Origin: Dyadobacter soli | GTDB taxonomy: Bacteria; Bacteroidota; Bacteroidia; Cytophagales; Spirosomataceae | NCBI RefSeq assembly: GCF_900101885.1 | Contig: NZ_FNAN01000013.1 | Location: forward strand, 1 to 64,000 | DNA: 64,000 bases | Reading direction: 5' to 3' | In this document: positions 49,485 through 59,948 of the stretch, piece after piece | Numbering within the stretch: the stretch's first letter is position 1 | How the letters are laid out: each line of letters opens with the position of its first letter | Program-made: the position numbers and the translations under genes | The notes under the pieces: generated by a model | The model's database searches: none | The model's input: only the letters and a program-made list of their open reading frames with translations | Told to the model about the DNA's origin: nothing

Positions 49485-52400
49485 ATGAAAAAATCTCTCC
49501 CAAGGAGTGAAGTGATTCACTATATTCTTACTGCGATGAGATACAGCGCCGTTATCATCTTCCTTGTTTGTTGCGCTGCGTCCATGTCTGTCGCCCACGA
49601 TTCGAATGCGCAGGCGTTGGAAAAGCCCGTGACGATCCACCTCAAAAATGTACCGCTCAACGAAGCCCTGGACGTGATAGCTGCCCAGGCGAATGTCAAT
49701 ATCGTTTTCACAGGCAAGGTCGCCGGCCTGCCCAGGGCGAGCCTCCGGGCTCGGAATGAGAAGCTGCGCGACGTGTTACCGAAGCTGCTTCGGCCGTACG
49801 ATCTTTCCTATGCACTGATGGGTAACAATATCGTGATCCGCCACGTCGCCGAAATGCCCGGAAAGAATAAATCGAAAACCGCAAGGGCGGATACCATCCT
49901 CGTACGCGGCCGGATCCTCGACCAGAAAGAGCCGCCCGGCCCGCTGATCGGCGTTACGGCGGTTATTAAGGGCACGCAAAAGGGTGCTACCACGGATGCC
50001 GATGGTTTTTTTGAGATTTATACCAAAATAGGCGACGTGCTGGTGTTCACCTTCATTGGTTTTACTGGAAAAGAATACATCGTGAATGGCAACGAGCGTA
50101 ACCTGATCATTTCCCTCCCCGAAACCACCACCGCATTAAATGAAGTAGTAGTAACCGGTTTTTCGGAACAAAAGGTAAAATACCTGGCGAGTTCGGTAAG
50201 CACGGTTTCGATGAATAATGTCAATAACAAGCCTATTACGCAGCTTTCGCAGGCATTGCAGGGCGGTACTACGGGTATTAATGTAAACCAAAGTTCGGGT
50301 TTACCCGGCGGCGATGCGGCGTCGATCAAAATCCGCGGCGTGGGCTCGCTACTGGGTTCTTCGCCGCTGGTACTGGTGGACGGCGTGCCGTTTGATATGA
50401 ACAAACTCGATCCCAATACGATTGAAAGCATTTCCATTCTCAAAGATGCCGCAGCCGCCTCGGTATATGGCGCGCGGGCGGGCAATGGCGTGATCCTGAT
50501 TACCACCAAGCGCGGCGTCGCGGGGAAAGTGGATGTGCAGTACAATGTATTTTACGGGAACCAGACCCCCATGTACAAGCCCGACTTTGTAGACGCGGCC
50601 ACCTACATGGAGATGGTGAACGAAGCGCGCAAGAATACCGGCGGCGACCCTACCTATTCGCAGGAGGTGATCAGCAATACCCGCAATGGCTCTGAGCCGC
50701 TCCGCAACCCCGATACCAATTGGGGCAGGTTACTGATGAAGACCAATTCCATGATCCAGCAGCACGGCTTGCAGGTTTCGGGTGGGAACAATTCGGCGCG
50801 GTTTTCACTGGCGGCCAATTACATGAAGCAGGATGGGTTGCTCCAAAACTCGACATTCAACCGCGCGAACGTCCGGGCGAACACGAGTATCGACCTGCGT
50901 AAAAACGTGGTCGTGTTCATGGACCTTTTTGCCTCGCGCGACGATCAGTTGCAGCCTTATGCGTACGGGGGCGAGAGCGCAAGGCTGCTCAACTGGATTT
51001 ATACAGCGCCGCCGAATGTGATGTCGCGCTTCCCTGAGAAGCCCGACCGGCCCGGATATGCCTATTACGGCACTTACGGCGAAAGCTGGAACCCGCTGGC
51101 GCAGATCGAGAAAGGGGGTACCATTCAGCGTATCCGCGACGAAGTGCTCATCAACCTCCGCCCGAAATGGGACGTCTCGCGCGACCTCACCGTGAAGGGG
51201 CAGTTCAGCTACCGGGTTTCGTCCGGCGCCGATAAAACCAACCGGGAGTCGTTCGTATTCTTCGATTATTTTACGGGAGAAAAGGCAGGCTGGGACTACG
51301 GGACGATCAAATCCGCCGGGCCGACGAACCGGTCGAGCTACTATTATGCGGGTGGTAACCTCGATTACAACAAGAATTTCGGGGACCACCGGGTGAATTT
51401 CATCGCCGGATTTTCACAGGAAATGAACAATGCCGATGCCTGGAAGGAGATCGGGTTATTGTCTGTGTTTGGCAAAGCTTATTACAGTTTCAAGGACAAA
51501 TACCTGATCGAGGCGGGTATGCGCCGGGATGGTTCCTCGCTTTTCGCTCCTGACAAAAAATGGGGGAACTTTCCGTCGCTGGCGGCCGGCTGGAATGTGA
51601 GCAACGAGGGTTTTATGAAAGAAATGCATTTCGTGAACCAGCTCAAACTGCGCGGTTCGTACGGAATGCTGGGCAATAACAACATCGCGCCTTACAGCTA
51701 CCAGTCTACCGTGAACACCGGAAACGGTACAGAAAGTACGATCGGTAATCCGGATATTACCTGGGAAAAAGTGGGTATTCTCGATATTGGGGCAGATTTG
51801 AGCCTGTTCGGGAGAAAGCTGGATTTTACTTTCGACTGGTACAGTAAGAAAACCACCGACCTGATCCTGAACCCGCAGCCAACACTCACCTCGGCATTGC
51901 TTACGGGTCCAATCAACATTGGAAGCGTGGTCAACAAAGGTTGGGAACTGAAAGCAGGTTATAACAGATCGCTGACGGACCACGTCAATTTCAGCCTGAA
52001 CCTCGGGCTGTCGCGCAATACCTCGGAGTGGCTGAAACTCTCGCAGGAAACACCCATTGTGGACGGCAACCGCATTAGTCAGAAGGGACGCGCCATTTCG
52101 GAGTATTATGGGTACAAAAGCCTGGGGCTGATCCAGCAGTCGGATATGGACAACAATGTGCCGATCGTCGCCGGGCAAGGCGCGGGTGATATCCGCTATG
52201 CCGACATGAATGGCGACGGCATCATCAACAACGACGACCGCGTGGCACTCGGCGCGGTGGACCCCGTGATGACCTATTTCGGTAATTTCTCGTTGAAAGT
52301 CCGGAATTTCGATTTCGAAGTGCTGGTAACCGGCACCGGCAAAGTACCCGTATTTTATTCCAACCGCATTGCATTGCCTTTGAACGTCTCGGGCGAGGGC

Positions 52401-52736
52401 GGTACGCCTCTGAACTGGCACCGCGACTACTGGACGCCGGAAAACACTAACGCCCGTTTCCCGAGGCTCCTCACCGCTCCGGGCAACAACGGCCTGCAAT
52501 CCGATTTCTGGCAGGCCAATGGCGCATTTGCGCGGGTGAAATATGTGCAGCTGGGCTATAACCTGCCTGCATCACTGACCGGTCGCCTGCGCATCCGCGG
52601 CGTGCGTGTGTACGTGAATGCACAGAACCCGCTGACTTTCACCAAACTGAAAATCATCGATCCTGAAACCAAAGGCGACCAAGGTACTTACCCGCTATTC
52701 AAAACCAACACGATCGGCCTGAACGTACGCTTTTAA
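49485..52736 (+). CDS. SusC/RagA TonB-dependent outer-membrane transporter with STN signalling domain
   Basis: The 1083-residue protein has an unusually long signal region (to about residue 43, ending SNAQA), an STN domain (about 45-115; VTIHLKNVPLNEALDVIA), a carboxypeptidase-like domain (about 135-215), the TonB box and plug (LNEVVVTGFSE, SISILKDAAAASVYGARAGNG) and a barrel ending TIGLNVRF. With its SusD partner 17 bp downstream it imports a glycan oligomer; the nearby GH28 enzyme suggests pectin. STN plus upstream FecR and sigma predicts ligand-induced autoregulation. The ATG at 49485 is chosen; the open frame upstream from a TTG shows no signal peptide. Confidence 0.92.
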   Translation: MKKSLPRSEVIHYILTAMRYSAVIIFLVCCAASMSVAHDSNAQALEKPVTIHLKNVPLNEALDVIAAQANVNIVFTGKVAGLPRASLRARNEKLRDVLPKLLRPYDLSYALMGNNIVIRHVAEMPGKNKSKTARADTILVRGRILDQKEPPGPLIGVTAVIKGTQKGATTDADGFFEIYTKIGDVLVFTFIGFTGKEYIVNGNERNLIISLPETTTALNEVVVTGFSEQKVKYLASSVSTVSMNNVNNKPITQLSQALQGGTTGINVNQSSGLPGGDAASIKIRGVGSLLGSSPLVLVDGVPFDMNKLDPNTIESISILKDAAAASVYGARAGNGVILITTKRGVAGKVDVQYNVFYGNQTPMYKPDFVDAATYMEMVNEARKNTGGDPTYSQEVISNTRNGSEPLRNPDTNWGRLLMKTNSMIQQHGLQVSGGNNSARFSLAANYMKQDGLLQNSTFNRANVRANTSIDLRKNVVVFMDLFASRDDQLQPYAYGGESARLLNWIYTAPPNVMSRFPEKPDRPGYAYYGTYGESWNPLAQIEKGGTIQRIRDEVLINLRPKWDVSRDLTVKGQFSYRVSSGADKTNRESFVFFDYFTGEKAGWDYGTIKSAGPTNRSSYYYAGGNLDYNKNFGDHRVNFIAGFSQEMNNADAWKEIGLLSVFGKAYYSFKDKYLIEAGMRRDGSSLFAPDKKWGNFPSLAAGWNVSNEGFMKEMHFVNQLKLRGSYGMLGNNNIAPYSYQSTVNTGNGTESTIGNPDITWEKVGILDIGADLSLFGRKLDFTFDWYSKKTTDLILNPQPTLTSALLTGPINIGSVVNKGWELKAGYNRSLTDHVNFSLNLGLSRNTSEWLKLSQETPIVDGNRISQKGRAISEYYGYKSLGLIQQSDMDNNVPIVAGQGAGDIRYADMNGDGIINNDDRVALGAVDPVMTYFGNFSLKVRNFDFEVLVTGTGKVPVFYSNRIALPLNVSGEGGTPLNWHRDYWTPENTNARFPRLLTAPGNNGLQSDFWQANGAFARVKYVQLGYNLPASLTGRLRIRGVRVYVNAQNPLTFTKLKIIDPETKGDQGTYPLFKTNTIGLNVRF

Positions 52737-52753
52737 TTCAAACCGAAACAACA

Positions 52754-54364
52754 ATGAAAAGATACAGAACACTTTTAATGTGCCTGGCATTGGTGCTGGT
52801 ACACGCTGGCTGCTCCGACTTCCTGGAAAGGGATAACCCCGTCGCCACCACCGACGACAAATGGTGGAACCTCGAATCCGACCTGCGCGCCTCGCTCGAA
52901 GACGTGTATGCGGGCGTACCGTCTGGTGTGATCGTTTACAATGATTTTTATTCCAATGCACGCGTGCACTTGTCGGGCGCGTCGGACGAATCCGTTTTTC
53001 GCGCCAATTATACCGATTTTGAGGTATTTACATTAGGGACGGCTACGAGTTCGTCAGGCATTCCCTTGCAGCAGTACCGCAACAAGTACAAGACGATCCG
53101 CAATGCATGCCGGTTTTTGGAAAACTACTCGAAAGCCTACGTGCAGGACCCCGCGCTGAAAGAACGCTACGCCGCCGAAGCGAAGGCATTGCGGGCCTGG
53201 TACCATTACGAACTGTTCGCCTACTTCGGACCGGTACCTATTGTGGACCATTCGTTTACGCCCAACGAGCAATACGCCGAGCGGCCTACGCAGGAGCAGA
53301 TGGTATCTTTTATCATTTCGGAGCTGGAAGCGGCGGCGGCGGTTTTGCCGGTCAAGTATCCCGACAGCGAGGCTTATAGGATCAACAAGGCCATTTGCTA
53401 TGCCATGCAATGCCAGGTTTATATGTTTGTGAATGACTATGCCAATGCGGCTGCGAAAGCCAAACAGGTAATGGACCAGAACATCTACGAACTCTACCAC
53501 AGCTCCGACCCGAACATCGGCAACTACCCGGCGCTGTTCACCTATACCGGCGTGGTGAACAAGGAGCGCGTATTCTTTTACCGCACTGGCCAGCGCCAGG
53601 CATTCCTGCGGCTCGGGCCGAAGAGCTTCGGCGGGGCCAATGCCACCACTTCGCCTACCGCGGCCATTGTGAATACCTATGAAACGAAGCAGGGCAGGAC
53701 GATCCAGGAGCTGGGTGCCGATAGTTTGGCTATTTACATTAAAAACCCCAACTTCAACGACAACCGCGACCCGCGTTTCAAAGCGTCGATCCTCGTGCCG
53801 GGCGAAATGTTTTTAGGTAAAAAAATGGACCCGTTCACCACCACCAGCGTGGACCTGATCGGCCAGACGCAGTCGACGCAAACCGGTTTCTGGATCAAAA
53901 AGTGGCTAGATTCGCGGGATATCAGCAACCAGGCCGACGGCCAGCTCGATTTCTTCATCATCCGCTATGCCGAGGTACTGCTCAATTACGTGGAGGCGCT
54001 CGTCGAAACCGGAAAATGGCAGGACCCCGACGTGCTCAAATACCTGAACATGATCCGCAAACGTGCCGGAATGCCCGATGTGGATGTGAAAAAGTATAAT
54101 ACGCAGGAGAAAATGCGGGAATTTATCCGCCGCGAACGGCAGGTCGAGCTCGCATTCGAAGGTCAGCGGTTTTACGATATCCGCCGCTGGAAAATCGGTG
54201 AGAAGGTATTGAACGGCACGGTGTATGGCGCGGTGGACCCGGCTACGGGCAAACCCGTGGTGGTGGAACAGCGGAAGTTCAATCCTGCGCGTGACTATGT
54301 GTGGCCGATCCCGCTCACAGAGTTGAATGCCAACAGGAATATGCGGCAAAATTCCAATTGGTAA
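52754..54364 (+). CDS. SusD/RagB-family glycan-binding lipoprotein
   Basis: The 536-residue protein has a lipoprotein signal (VHAGC, Cys20) followed by SDFLERDNP. The helical TPR-like part (AEAKALRAWYHYELFAYFGPVPIVD) and the C-terminal RRERQVELAFEGQRFYDIRRWK with RDYVWPIPLTELNAN are classical SusD_RagB signatures. It sits on the outer face of the outer membrane as the lid of the SusC barrel. It ends the operon. Confidence 0.92.
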   Translation: MKRYRTLLMCLALVLVHAGCSDFLERDNPVATTDDKWWNLESDLRASLEDVYAGVPSGVIVYNDFYSNARVHLSGASDESVFRANYTDFEVFTLGTATSSSGIPLQQYRNKYKTIRNACRFLENYSKAYVQDPALKERYAAEAKALRAWYHYELFAYFGPVPIVDHSFTPNEQYAERPTQEQMVSFIISELEAAAAVLPVKYPDSEAYRINKAICYAMQCQVYMFVNDYANAAAKAKQVMDQNIYELYHSSDPNIGNYPALFTYTGVVNKERVFFYRTGQRQAFLRLGPKSFGGANATTSPTAAIVNTYETKQGRTIQELGADSLAIYIKNPNFNDNRDPRFKASILVPGEMFLGKKMDPFTTTSVDLIGQTQSTQTGFWIKKWLDSRDISNQADGQLDFFIIRYAEVLLNYVEALVETGKWQDPDVLKYLNMIRKRAGMPDVDVKKYNTQEKMREFIRRERQVELAFEGQRFYDIRRWKIGEKVLNGTVYGAVDPATGKPVVVEQRKFNPARDYVWPIPLTELNANRNMRQNSNW

Positions 54365-54451
54365 GTCGCAGATACACAGCTATGTGGAGTATCTGCTACG
54401 GTATTGTTTTTGGGCGATCGCCCGGCATGAATTCCCGTTCATGCAGGCGCA

Positions 54452-54574
54452 TCAGTCCTGAACTTCCAGTATTGCTTTCAACGCTTTGAAACACGCGTAA
54501 GCGATGTAAATCGGTACGAGTACGGGCAAAAAAACAGCCACTTTCAGGATGTGCTCATTTGTAAAGTTTTTCAT
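54452..54574 (-). CDS. Small membrane protein, 40 aa
   Basis: The short frame begins MKNFTNEHILK, then VAVFLPVLVPIYIAYACF forms one membrane helix, and KALKAILEVQD ends it. A matching promoter stands 50 bp upstream. It is convergent with the SusD gene. No family is known to me. The promoter and clean helix argue that it is expressed. Confidence 0.55.
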   Translation of the reverse strand: MKNFTNEHILKVAVFLPVLVPIYIAYACFKALKAILEVQD

Positions 54575-54624
54575 AGGAGATCCTTATTTATAACTTATTC
54601 TACAAATAGATAAAAGTTATACCA

Positions 54625-54659
54625 CAAATATAGGGTAACAAAAATTAAGTTAAGGCAAA
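54625..54659 (-). promoter_or_regulatory. Promoter of the 40-aa gene
   Basis: On the minus strand TTTG (54656-54659), a 23-base spacer and TATATTTG (54625-54632) match the Bacteroidota consensus at the upper limit of spacing. Predicted start is near 54617. The -33 box lies in the T-run of the neighbouring terminator, an economical arrangement. Confidence 0.5.
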
Positions 54660-54690
54660 AAAATGGCCGCCCCAACTGAATAGGGCGGCC
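54657..54690 (-). terminator. Intrinsic terminator of the SusC/SusD operon at 54714-59459
   Basis: GGCCGCCC (54665-54672) and GGGCGGCC (54683-54690) form a perfect 8-bp stem with a 10-base loop. On the minus strand it is followed by A and then seven T residues (54663-54657). It lies 24 bp after the SusD stop codon. Confidence 0.85.
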
Positions 54691-54713
54691 ACTTTTCCTC
54701 CGGTAGATATGAA

Positions 54714-56261
54714 TTATTTATTCCACCAAAGTGCCGTTGTGATGTCGTCATTACCCTGTGCTTTCACCGCATTCTGGTAGTTGGCCAGGTTCACACTTTG
54801 CTCTTTCGGCGGGTAGTACAATCGTTGCGGAACACCCTCGCCGAACAGCGGCTGAAACTTGTAGTCGGTAGTCTTGCCATCCACCGTGCGGCTCCAGACT
54901 ACATCGCCCGGCTTCACGAGGAAAGTAGGGTAGCCGGTGCGGCGGATTTCGGCCCACGCCTCGTCACCCTGGGTGTAAAGTGCCAAATATTTCTGGTTCA
55001 GTACATTGGCTTTGTCGGCTTTCGGCAATGCGGCTAGGTAGGTGGTAATGTCGGCTTGCGCCACGCCCCATTTTTGCAGGGAGGCGGTCACGCCGTTGAT
55101 GTATTCCTGCTGGTCCCAGTTTTTGTATTCCGAAATCAGGAAGGCCACTTCTGCATATTCCTGCAAAACCTCTCCAAAATTAGCCGCATTCACCACAGTG
55201 CCGGGAAGGCTCACATCAGTGGCTGTCAGCAAGCCGGCTGCCGCAACAGGCAGGCCGTAGGGTTGACCCACATAATTACCGGCTGCATTTTTGATCGCAT
55301 AAACAGGTAAGCGCGGGTCTTGCACCTTCACGGTACCGAGCTCGCCTTTCAGTACATTAATGATCACGTGCGAAACGGCGAAGTCTTTGCGGTTGGCGGT
55401 AACGGTAGCGCGGTAAAGCGGCGCTTCATTCGGTGCGAGCGACTGGTATTTGAACACGGCATTATCCGTATTGGAAGTGAAAACACCTTTGGCCAATGCA
55501 TCCTCGAAATGCGTCTTCGACTCGGCAGGCTGCTGCTTGCGGATGCGCGTCGCGATACGCAGGCGCAGCGAGTTAGCCAATTTGGCCCACAAGTCGTTTT
55601 TGCCTTTGTAAATCACATCATAGTTGCCGAAAGTGTTCGCGGTTTTGTATTTGATCAGCGTGTCGCCGGCCGCTTTCAACTCATTCAGAATGTCGAGGTA
55701 GATCTTCTGCTGGCTCGCGTAGCCGGGGCTCAGGTTCTCGGGCTCTTGCTGCAATGCCTGGAACTCGGGGTCCTGGTTGCCGTACGACTGGTACGGAATG
55801 TTACCGAACACGTCCGTCAGGTTCTGGAATGCATAAGCTTTCAGAATGCGGGCGACGGCGATCTGGTTCGCATTGCTACCGGCGGTTCCCGCGGCGGCGA
55901 TGTTCCTGGTAGCCGGGTCGCTGTTGAGTTTGATGATCTCATTCAGGTTGTTGAGCGCTTTGTAGGCATTGCTCCAATAAGTATCTGAATAAGACCTTGG
56001 GATATCGTAGCGCGACTGGTCGCTGTAAATATTCTGGCTGTAATACTGCGCAAAAAGCTGCGAGCCGCGTAAAGAGCTGTTTTCGTTGCGGATGTTGTCG
56101 ATCACCTGCTTTTCGGCCGACAGGAGAATGGTGGTCGTGGTTACGTTTTCCGGACGGTTAGGGTCTTTGTTGATGTCCTCGAAATGGCTGTCGGAGCAGC
56201 TGGCCAGCAATGCGCCGATGGCGAGGGCCAGAATGCTTCTTTGATATATGAACTTTTGCAT
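54714..56261 (-). CDS. SusD/RagB-family nutrient-binding lipoprotein
   Basis: The 515-residue protein has a lipoprotein signal (LLASC, Cys22) and SDSHFEDINKDPNRPEN after it. Like the SusD at 18417 it belongs to the DINxDPN-type subgroup: YPPKEQSVN and ITTALWWNK close the protein. It forms a pair with the SusC gene 18 bp upstream. No sigma or FecR gene accompanies it, so regulation must be different from the other loci. Confidence 0.88.
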   Translation of the reverse strand: MQKFIYQRSILALAIGALLASCSDSHFEDINKDPNRPENVTTTTILLSAEKQVIDNIRNENSSLRGSQLFAQYYSQNIYSDQSRYDIPRSYSDTYWSNAYKALNNLNEIIKLNSDPATRNIAAAGTAGSNANQIAVARILKAYAFQNLTDVFGNIPYQSYGNQDPEFQALQQEPENLSPGYASQQKIYLDILNELKAAGDTLIKYKTANTFGNYDVIYKGKNDLWAKLANSLRLRIATRIRKQQPAESKTHFEDALAKGVFTSNTDNAVFKYQSLAPNEAPLYRATVTANRKDFAVSHVIINVLKGELGTVKVQDPRLPVYAIKNAAGNYVGQPYGLPVAAAGLLTATDVSLPGTVVNAANFGEVLQEYAEVAFLISEYKNWDQQEYINGVTASLQKWGVAQADITTYLAALPKADKANVLNQKYLALYTQGDEAWAEIRRTGYPTFLVKPGDVVWSRTVDGKTTDYKFQPLFGEGVPQRLYYPPKEQSVNLANYQNAVKAQGNDDITTALWWNK

Positions 56262-56279
56262 GATTTTCAGTTTGAGGTG

Positions 56280-59200
56280 TTAGAACTTCACATTGACATT
56301 CAGGCCATACGTGGCAGGCACCGGAATGTTACCGCCTTCGAGGCCCTGGATGTTGCCGCCGCTGTTGGCAAACTCGGGGTCGATGTACTTGCTGGCCGTG
56401 TAAATGTTGGCCAGGTTACGCCCGTACACCCCGAAATACACCGATTTTACAGCCTTCGCATTCAATGCCAGGTTATATCCGAATGTGATCTCGCGCAGCT
56501 TCACGAACGTCGCGTCAAAGATCGTTTGCGGGGTAGGGCCGCTGTATTCCCCGCGTGACCATGCCTGCGCGGTAATGCGCGTGTCGTTCTGGGTGGTGTT
56601 GGTTACCTGGTAAGTACCGTCGGCATTGTACGTAACAGTCCCTTTCACGCCGTCGAGCACCACGCCGGTTTCGCGGACGTTGTTGGCCGCGGTTTTATCC
56701 AAAACACCCGCGTACATCGCTACCTTATAAGTTTGCGAGAAGAATTTGCCGCCCACGCGTCCGTCTACGAGGAAGCCCAGGTTGAAATTTTTGTAAGTAA
56801 AATTATTCTGGAAACCGAAAAGGTATTTCGGCAACACGCTGCCCAGCGGGGTAAGCTGCTGCGCGCGCTCGTAAGTGCCATCGGCTTTGATTACCTTCTG
56901 GCCGTCGGCCGCGTACACGAAATCGTTGCCGAGGATCTGTCCGTAAGGCTGTCCCTCACGCGCTACGAGCGTCACGAGGCTGTTGGCAAGCTGGAAAGTA
57001 TTCACACCCGGCGCCAGTTCGATCACCTTGTTGCGGTTACGCGACCAGTTCAGGCTCGAATTCCATTCAAAACCATTCGCGCGGACCGGCGTACCCGAGA
57101 GCGTCACTTCAATACCTTTATTATTGATCTTACCTGCATTGATCACCTTCGAATCGTACCCGAATGCCGACGACACCGGAATGTTGATGATTTGGTTGCG
57201 GCTCACATTATCATAATAAGTAATGTCGAGGCCGACGCGGTTTTTCAATGCCTGGATGTTCAAACCCGCTTCCCATGAGCTGGTAATCTCGGGTTTGAGT
57301 GCCTGGTTGTTCAGCTGTGCAGGCAGCTTGTAAGACGGCAGGCCGTCGAACGACTGGCTCGCTTCGTAAGCGCGTTGCAGCTGGTAAGGGTCGGTGTCGT
57401 TACCCACCTGTGCCCAGCCGAGGCGTACTTTGGCGAAATCCAGCCAGTTGATATCCTTCACGCCGTTCAGTTCGGTGAGGATCAAACTCGTTGTAAGTGA
57501 AGGGTAGGCGAATGAGTTGCGGTTCAATGGCAGGGTAGACGACCAGTCGTTACGCAGCGTACCGTCGAGGAAGAGCAGGCTCTTCCAGCCGAGCGAGAAG
57601 CTACCGAAAATGGAGCTGATCTGCTTGCGGTATGCATTCGAATTTACCAGTACCGAGCTCGCATTCTTCAAGTTATAATATTCCGGAATGATCAACCCGC
57701 CTTGCGTAACGGCGTCGCTGATGCGGCGGCGCTGGCTCATGATATTACCACCCGCATTCACATTCAATGAAACGTCGCCCCAGCTTTTGGTAGCCGAAGC
57801 CAGCAATTCGTAGTTGAACTCGCTGAAATTGTTGTTGTACTCCTGGTACTGCGACTGCGTCCGCGAGTACACGGCAATGCGGTCCTGGTATTGATATTGG
57901 TACACATCCGCATTCACTTTTCCGCTCAGTTTGAGCCAGCTGTTCACGTCGTATACCACGCCTACATTACCATAAAAACGGTCGCGGTTTTCTTCGAGGT
58001 AGCTTTGGTAGGCCGACCAGTACGGGTTATCGATAAATTTCGCCGCTTCGCCGGCAGGCGTATCCTGGTAACCGCTGCGATTCCAGAGGATCTGGCTGCC
58101 GTCGGCGCGTTTATAGTTTTTCAGCTTCTCGTAATCCACCTGCACCTGTCCCCACTGAAATGCTTCGAGAATAATGTTCCGGTTGGTTGCACCCGTCCAC
58201 GGCCGTCCGGTCGACTGGTTTTTGATATAATTGAAGTTGTTGTAAAACTTGAACTTACCTGCCTGCGTCGAACCCGAGAAGTTGATCGAGTTACGTTTCA
58301 GCGATGAATTCGGCACGGTACCTTTTACATTTTTATTGGTAAATGAAATGCGGTAGGTGGAGTTGGCATTCCCGCCGCTCACCGCGAGGCTGTTGGTGTT
58401 CGAAACGCCGGTTTCGAAGAAGGTATGCACATCGTTTTTGGGGTAAGCCCAAGGCTGCGGTTTCAGGTATTCTGCCGTGTTCTCGGGATCGAGGTTATAC
58501 CAATGCAATACCGGCGTGCCGTCCAGTTTCGGGCCCCAGCTTTCGTCCACGGCATATTCCGCGATGTTGTACTCGGTGCCGTTGATGGTCGCTTTCTGGA
58601 AAGTATTGGAAAAACCGCCGCCGTACAGTTTCTGGCGTTTCGGCAGGCGCACGATGTTTTCAAACTCGACGCCGGTGTTCAGCGTGATATTCACTTTGCT
58701 GTTCTCCTTGCCTTTTTTAGTCGTAATCAAAATCACCCCATTCGCCGCACGGGTACCGTAAAGCGCCGCCGCGGATGGCCCTTTGAGCACGGAAATGTTC
58801 TCGATATCGTCCGGGTTAAGGTCCTGGATCATGTTACCCACGTCCTTACCGCCGCTTCCCGCGCTCGTAGCGGCGCTGTTCAGGTCGGCATTGTCGATCG
58901 GCGTGCCGTCGATGACATACAAAGGCTGGTTGTTACCCGAAATGGAGTTGATACCCCGCAGCAACACGCGCGAAGAACCGCCCATGTTACCACCCGACGA
59001 TACCACCTGCATACCCGATACGCGGCCGGATAATGCGCTCAATGCATTCGTCGGCCTTGTTTGCAATGCCTCGCCTTTCACTTCCTGCACCGCATAACCC
59101 AGCGCGCGCTTCTCGCGCGAGATGCCCAATGCGGTTACCACCACATCGTTCAGGATTTTGGCATCCTGTTTCAATGCGATCGTGATCTTGTCGCCGCTAC

Positions 59201-59459
59201 CCACCGGAACCTCCTGGGTGAGGTAGCCGATGAACGAAATCACCAGCACGGGCGATTCCGCGTTGATGTCCAGGCTGAAACCGCCGTTGGCGTCGGTCAG
59301 TGTACCGGTGGACGTTCCTTTTAGTGTCACGGAAGCTCCGGGGAGCCCGCTGGCATCGTTGGCGTCGGTGACAGTACCGGTAATCGTCCGCTGCTGCGCG
59401 TGCGCGAGCCCGGTCGCAAGTAAAGTCACCAGGATGAAGTAGATAAATCTCGTTTTCAT
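56280..59459 (-). CDS. SusC/RagA TonB-dependent outer-membrane transporter (no STN domain)
   Basis: The 1059-residue protein has a signal peptide (1-21, AHAQ), then directly the carboxypeptidase-like domain (about 24-100; GTVTDANDASGLPGASVTLKGT), TonB box (LNDVVVTALGI), plug (ISVLKGPSAAALYGTRAANGVILITTK) and barrel ending GLNVNVKF. With no STN domain it cannot signal to a FecR protein. It imports a substrate together with the SusD gene that follows. The final DPEFANSGGNIQGLEGGNIP segment is typical of this SusC subgroup. Confidence 0.92.
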   Translation of the reverse strand: MKTRFIYFILVTLLATGLAHAQQRTITGTVTDANDASGLPGASVTLKGTSTGTLTDANGGFSLDINAESPVLVISFIGYLTQEVPVGSGDKITIALKQDAKILNDVVVTALGISREKRALGYAVQEVKGEALQTRPTNALSALSGRVSGMQVVSSGGNMGGSSRVLLRGINSISGNNQPLYVIDGTPIDNADLNSAATSAGSGGKDVGNMIQDLNPDDIENISVLKGPSAAALYGTRAANGVILITTKKGKENSKVNITLNTGVEFENIVRLPKRQKLYGGGFSNTFQKATINGTEYNIAEYAVDESWGPKLDGTPVLHWYNLDPENTAEYLKPQPWAYPKNDVHTFFETGVSNTNSLAVSGGNANSTYRISFTNKNVKGTVPNSSLKRNSINFSGSTQAGKFKFYNNFNYIKNQSTGRPWTGATNRNIILEAFQWGQVQVDYEKLKNYKRADGSQILWNRSGYQDTPAGEAAKFIDNPYWSAYQSYLEENRDRFYGNVGVVYDVNSWLKLSGKVNADVYQYQYQDRIAVYSRTQSQYQEYNNNFSEFNYELLASATKSWGDVSLNVNAGGNIMSQRRRISDAVTQGGLIIPEYYNLKNASSVLVNSNAYRKQISSIFGSFSLGWKSLLFLDGTLRNDWSSTLPLNRNSFAYPSLTTSLILTELNGVKDINWLDFAKVRLGWAQVGNDTDPYQLQRAYEASQSFDGLPSYKLPAQLNNQALKPEITSSWEAGLNIQALKNRVGLDITYYDNVSRNQIINIPVSSAFGYDSKVINAGKINNKGIEVTLSGTPVRANGFEWNSSLNWSRNRNKVIELAPGVNTFQLANSLVTLVAREGQPYGQILGNDFVYAADGQKVIKADGTYERAQQLTPLGSVLPKYLFGFQNNFTYKNFNLGFLVDGRVGGKFFSQTYKVAMYAGVLDKTAANNVRETGVVLDGVKGTVTYNADGTYQVTNTTQNDTRITAQAWSRGEYSGPTPQTIFDATFVKLREITFGYNLALNAKAVKSVYFGVYGRNLANIYTASKYIDPEFANSGGNIQGLEGGNIPVPATYGLNVNVKF

Positions 59460-59948
59460 GAATTGTATTTTGGTGAGGATTTGTTGAGTTTTTGTTTTGA
59501 AATTTTCTCCTGTTTTTGGATGGCTGATGTTAAAAATGATTTTTTGCTAACGTGATTTGCTAAAATTTAATTCCGTTAAATCCATTAAAATGAACTTATT
59601 GTAAATTTTGTATTATTAAATATTTTGTAAATGTATTAAAAATTAGTTAAAATGATTAATATCTATCGGATTAATAGATTAAAAATATTTTGACTTGAAA
59701 ATTGGATTGTTTTAAGTTTTGGTATTTTCAGCTGAGCGGGAGGGAGTTAGCTTTCGACGGTTCGGAACTGCTTTCGAAAGCGTCATTCACGATATTTCGC
59801 GGACAAACCGGTGATTTGACGAAATATCGTGTAAACAGACCCTATCCTCTTGGGTGTAATTATCTGAAATTAAGATAGTTAAATGTTTGGCATCGAAATG
59901 GTAAGTGTGATGACGAAGCCATTTATTTACACTTAACCAATACAATTC
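59460..59948. other. AT-rich intergenic region between divergent susC and NmrA-like genes
   Basis: This 489-bp gap is much richer in A and T than its surroundings, especially 59540-59720. It should contain the promoters for both directions. I find no exact TAnnTTTG/TTTG pair, no tandem repeat and no RNA gene. The composition would suit an AT-rich activator or nucleoid-protein binding region. Confidence 0.4.

Noticed and set aside
59480..59720. Replication origin or phage attachment site in the AT-rich gap
   Set aside because: No DnaA boxes, no direct repeats and no integrase or tRNA gene are visible; a plain AT-rich divergent promoter region is enough.
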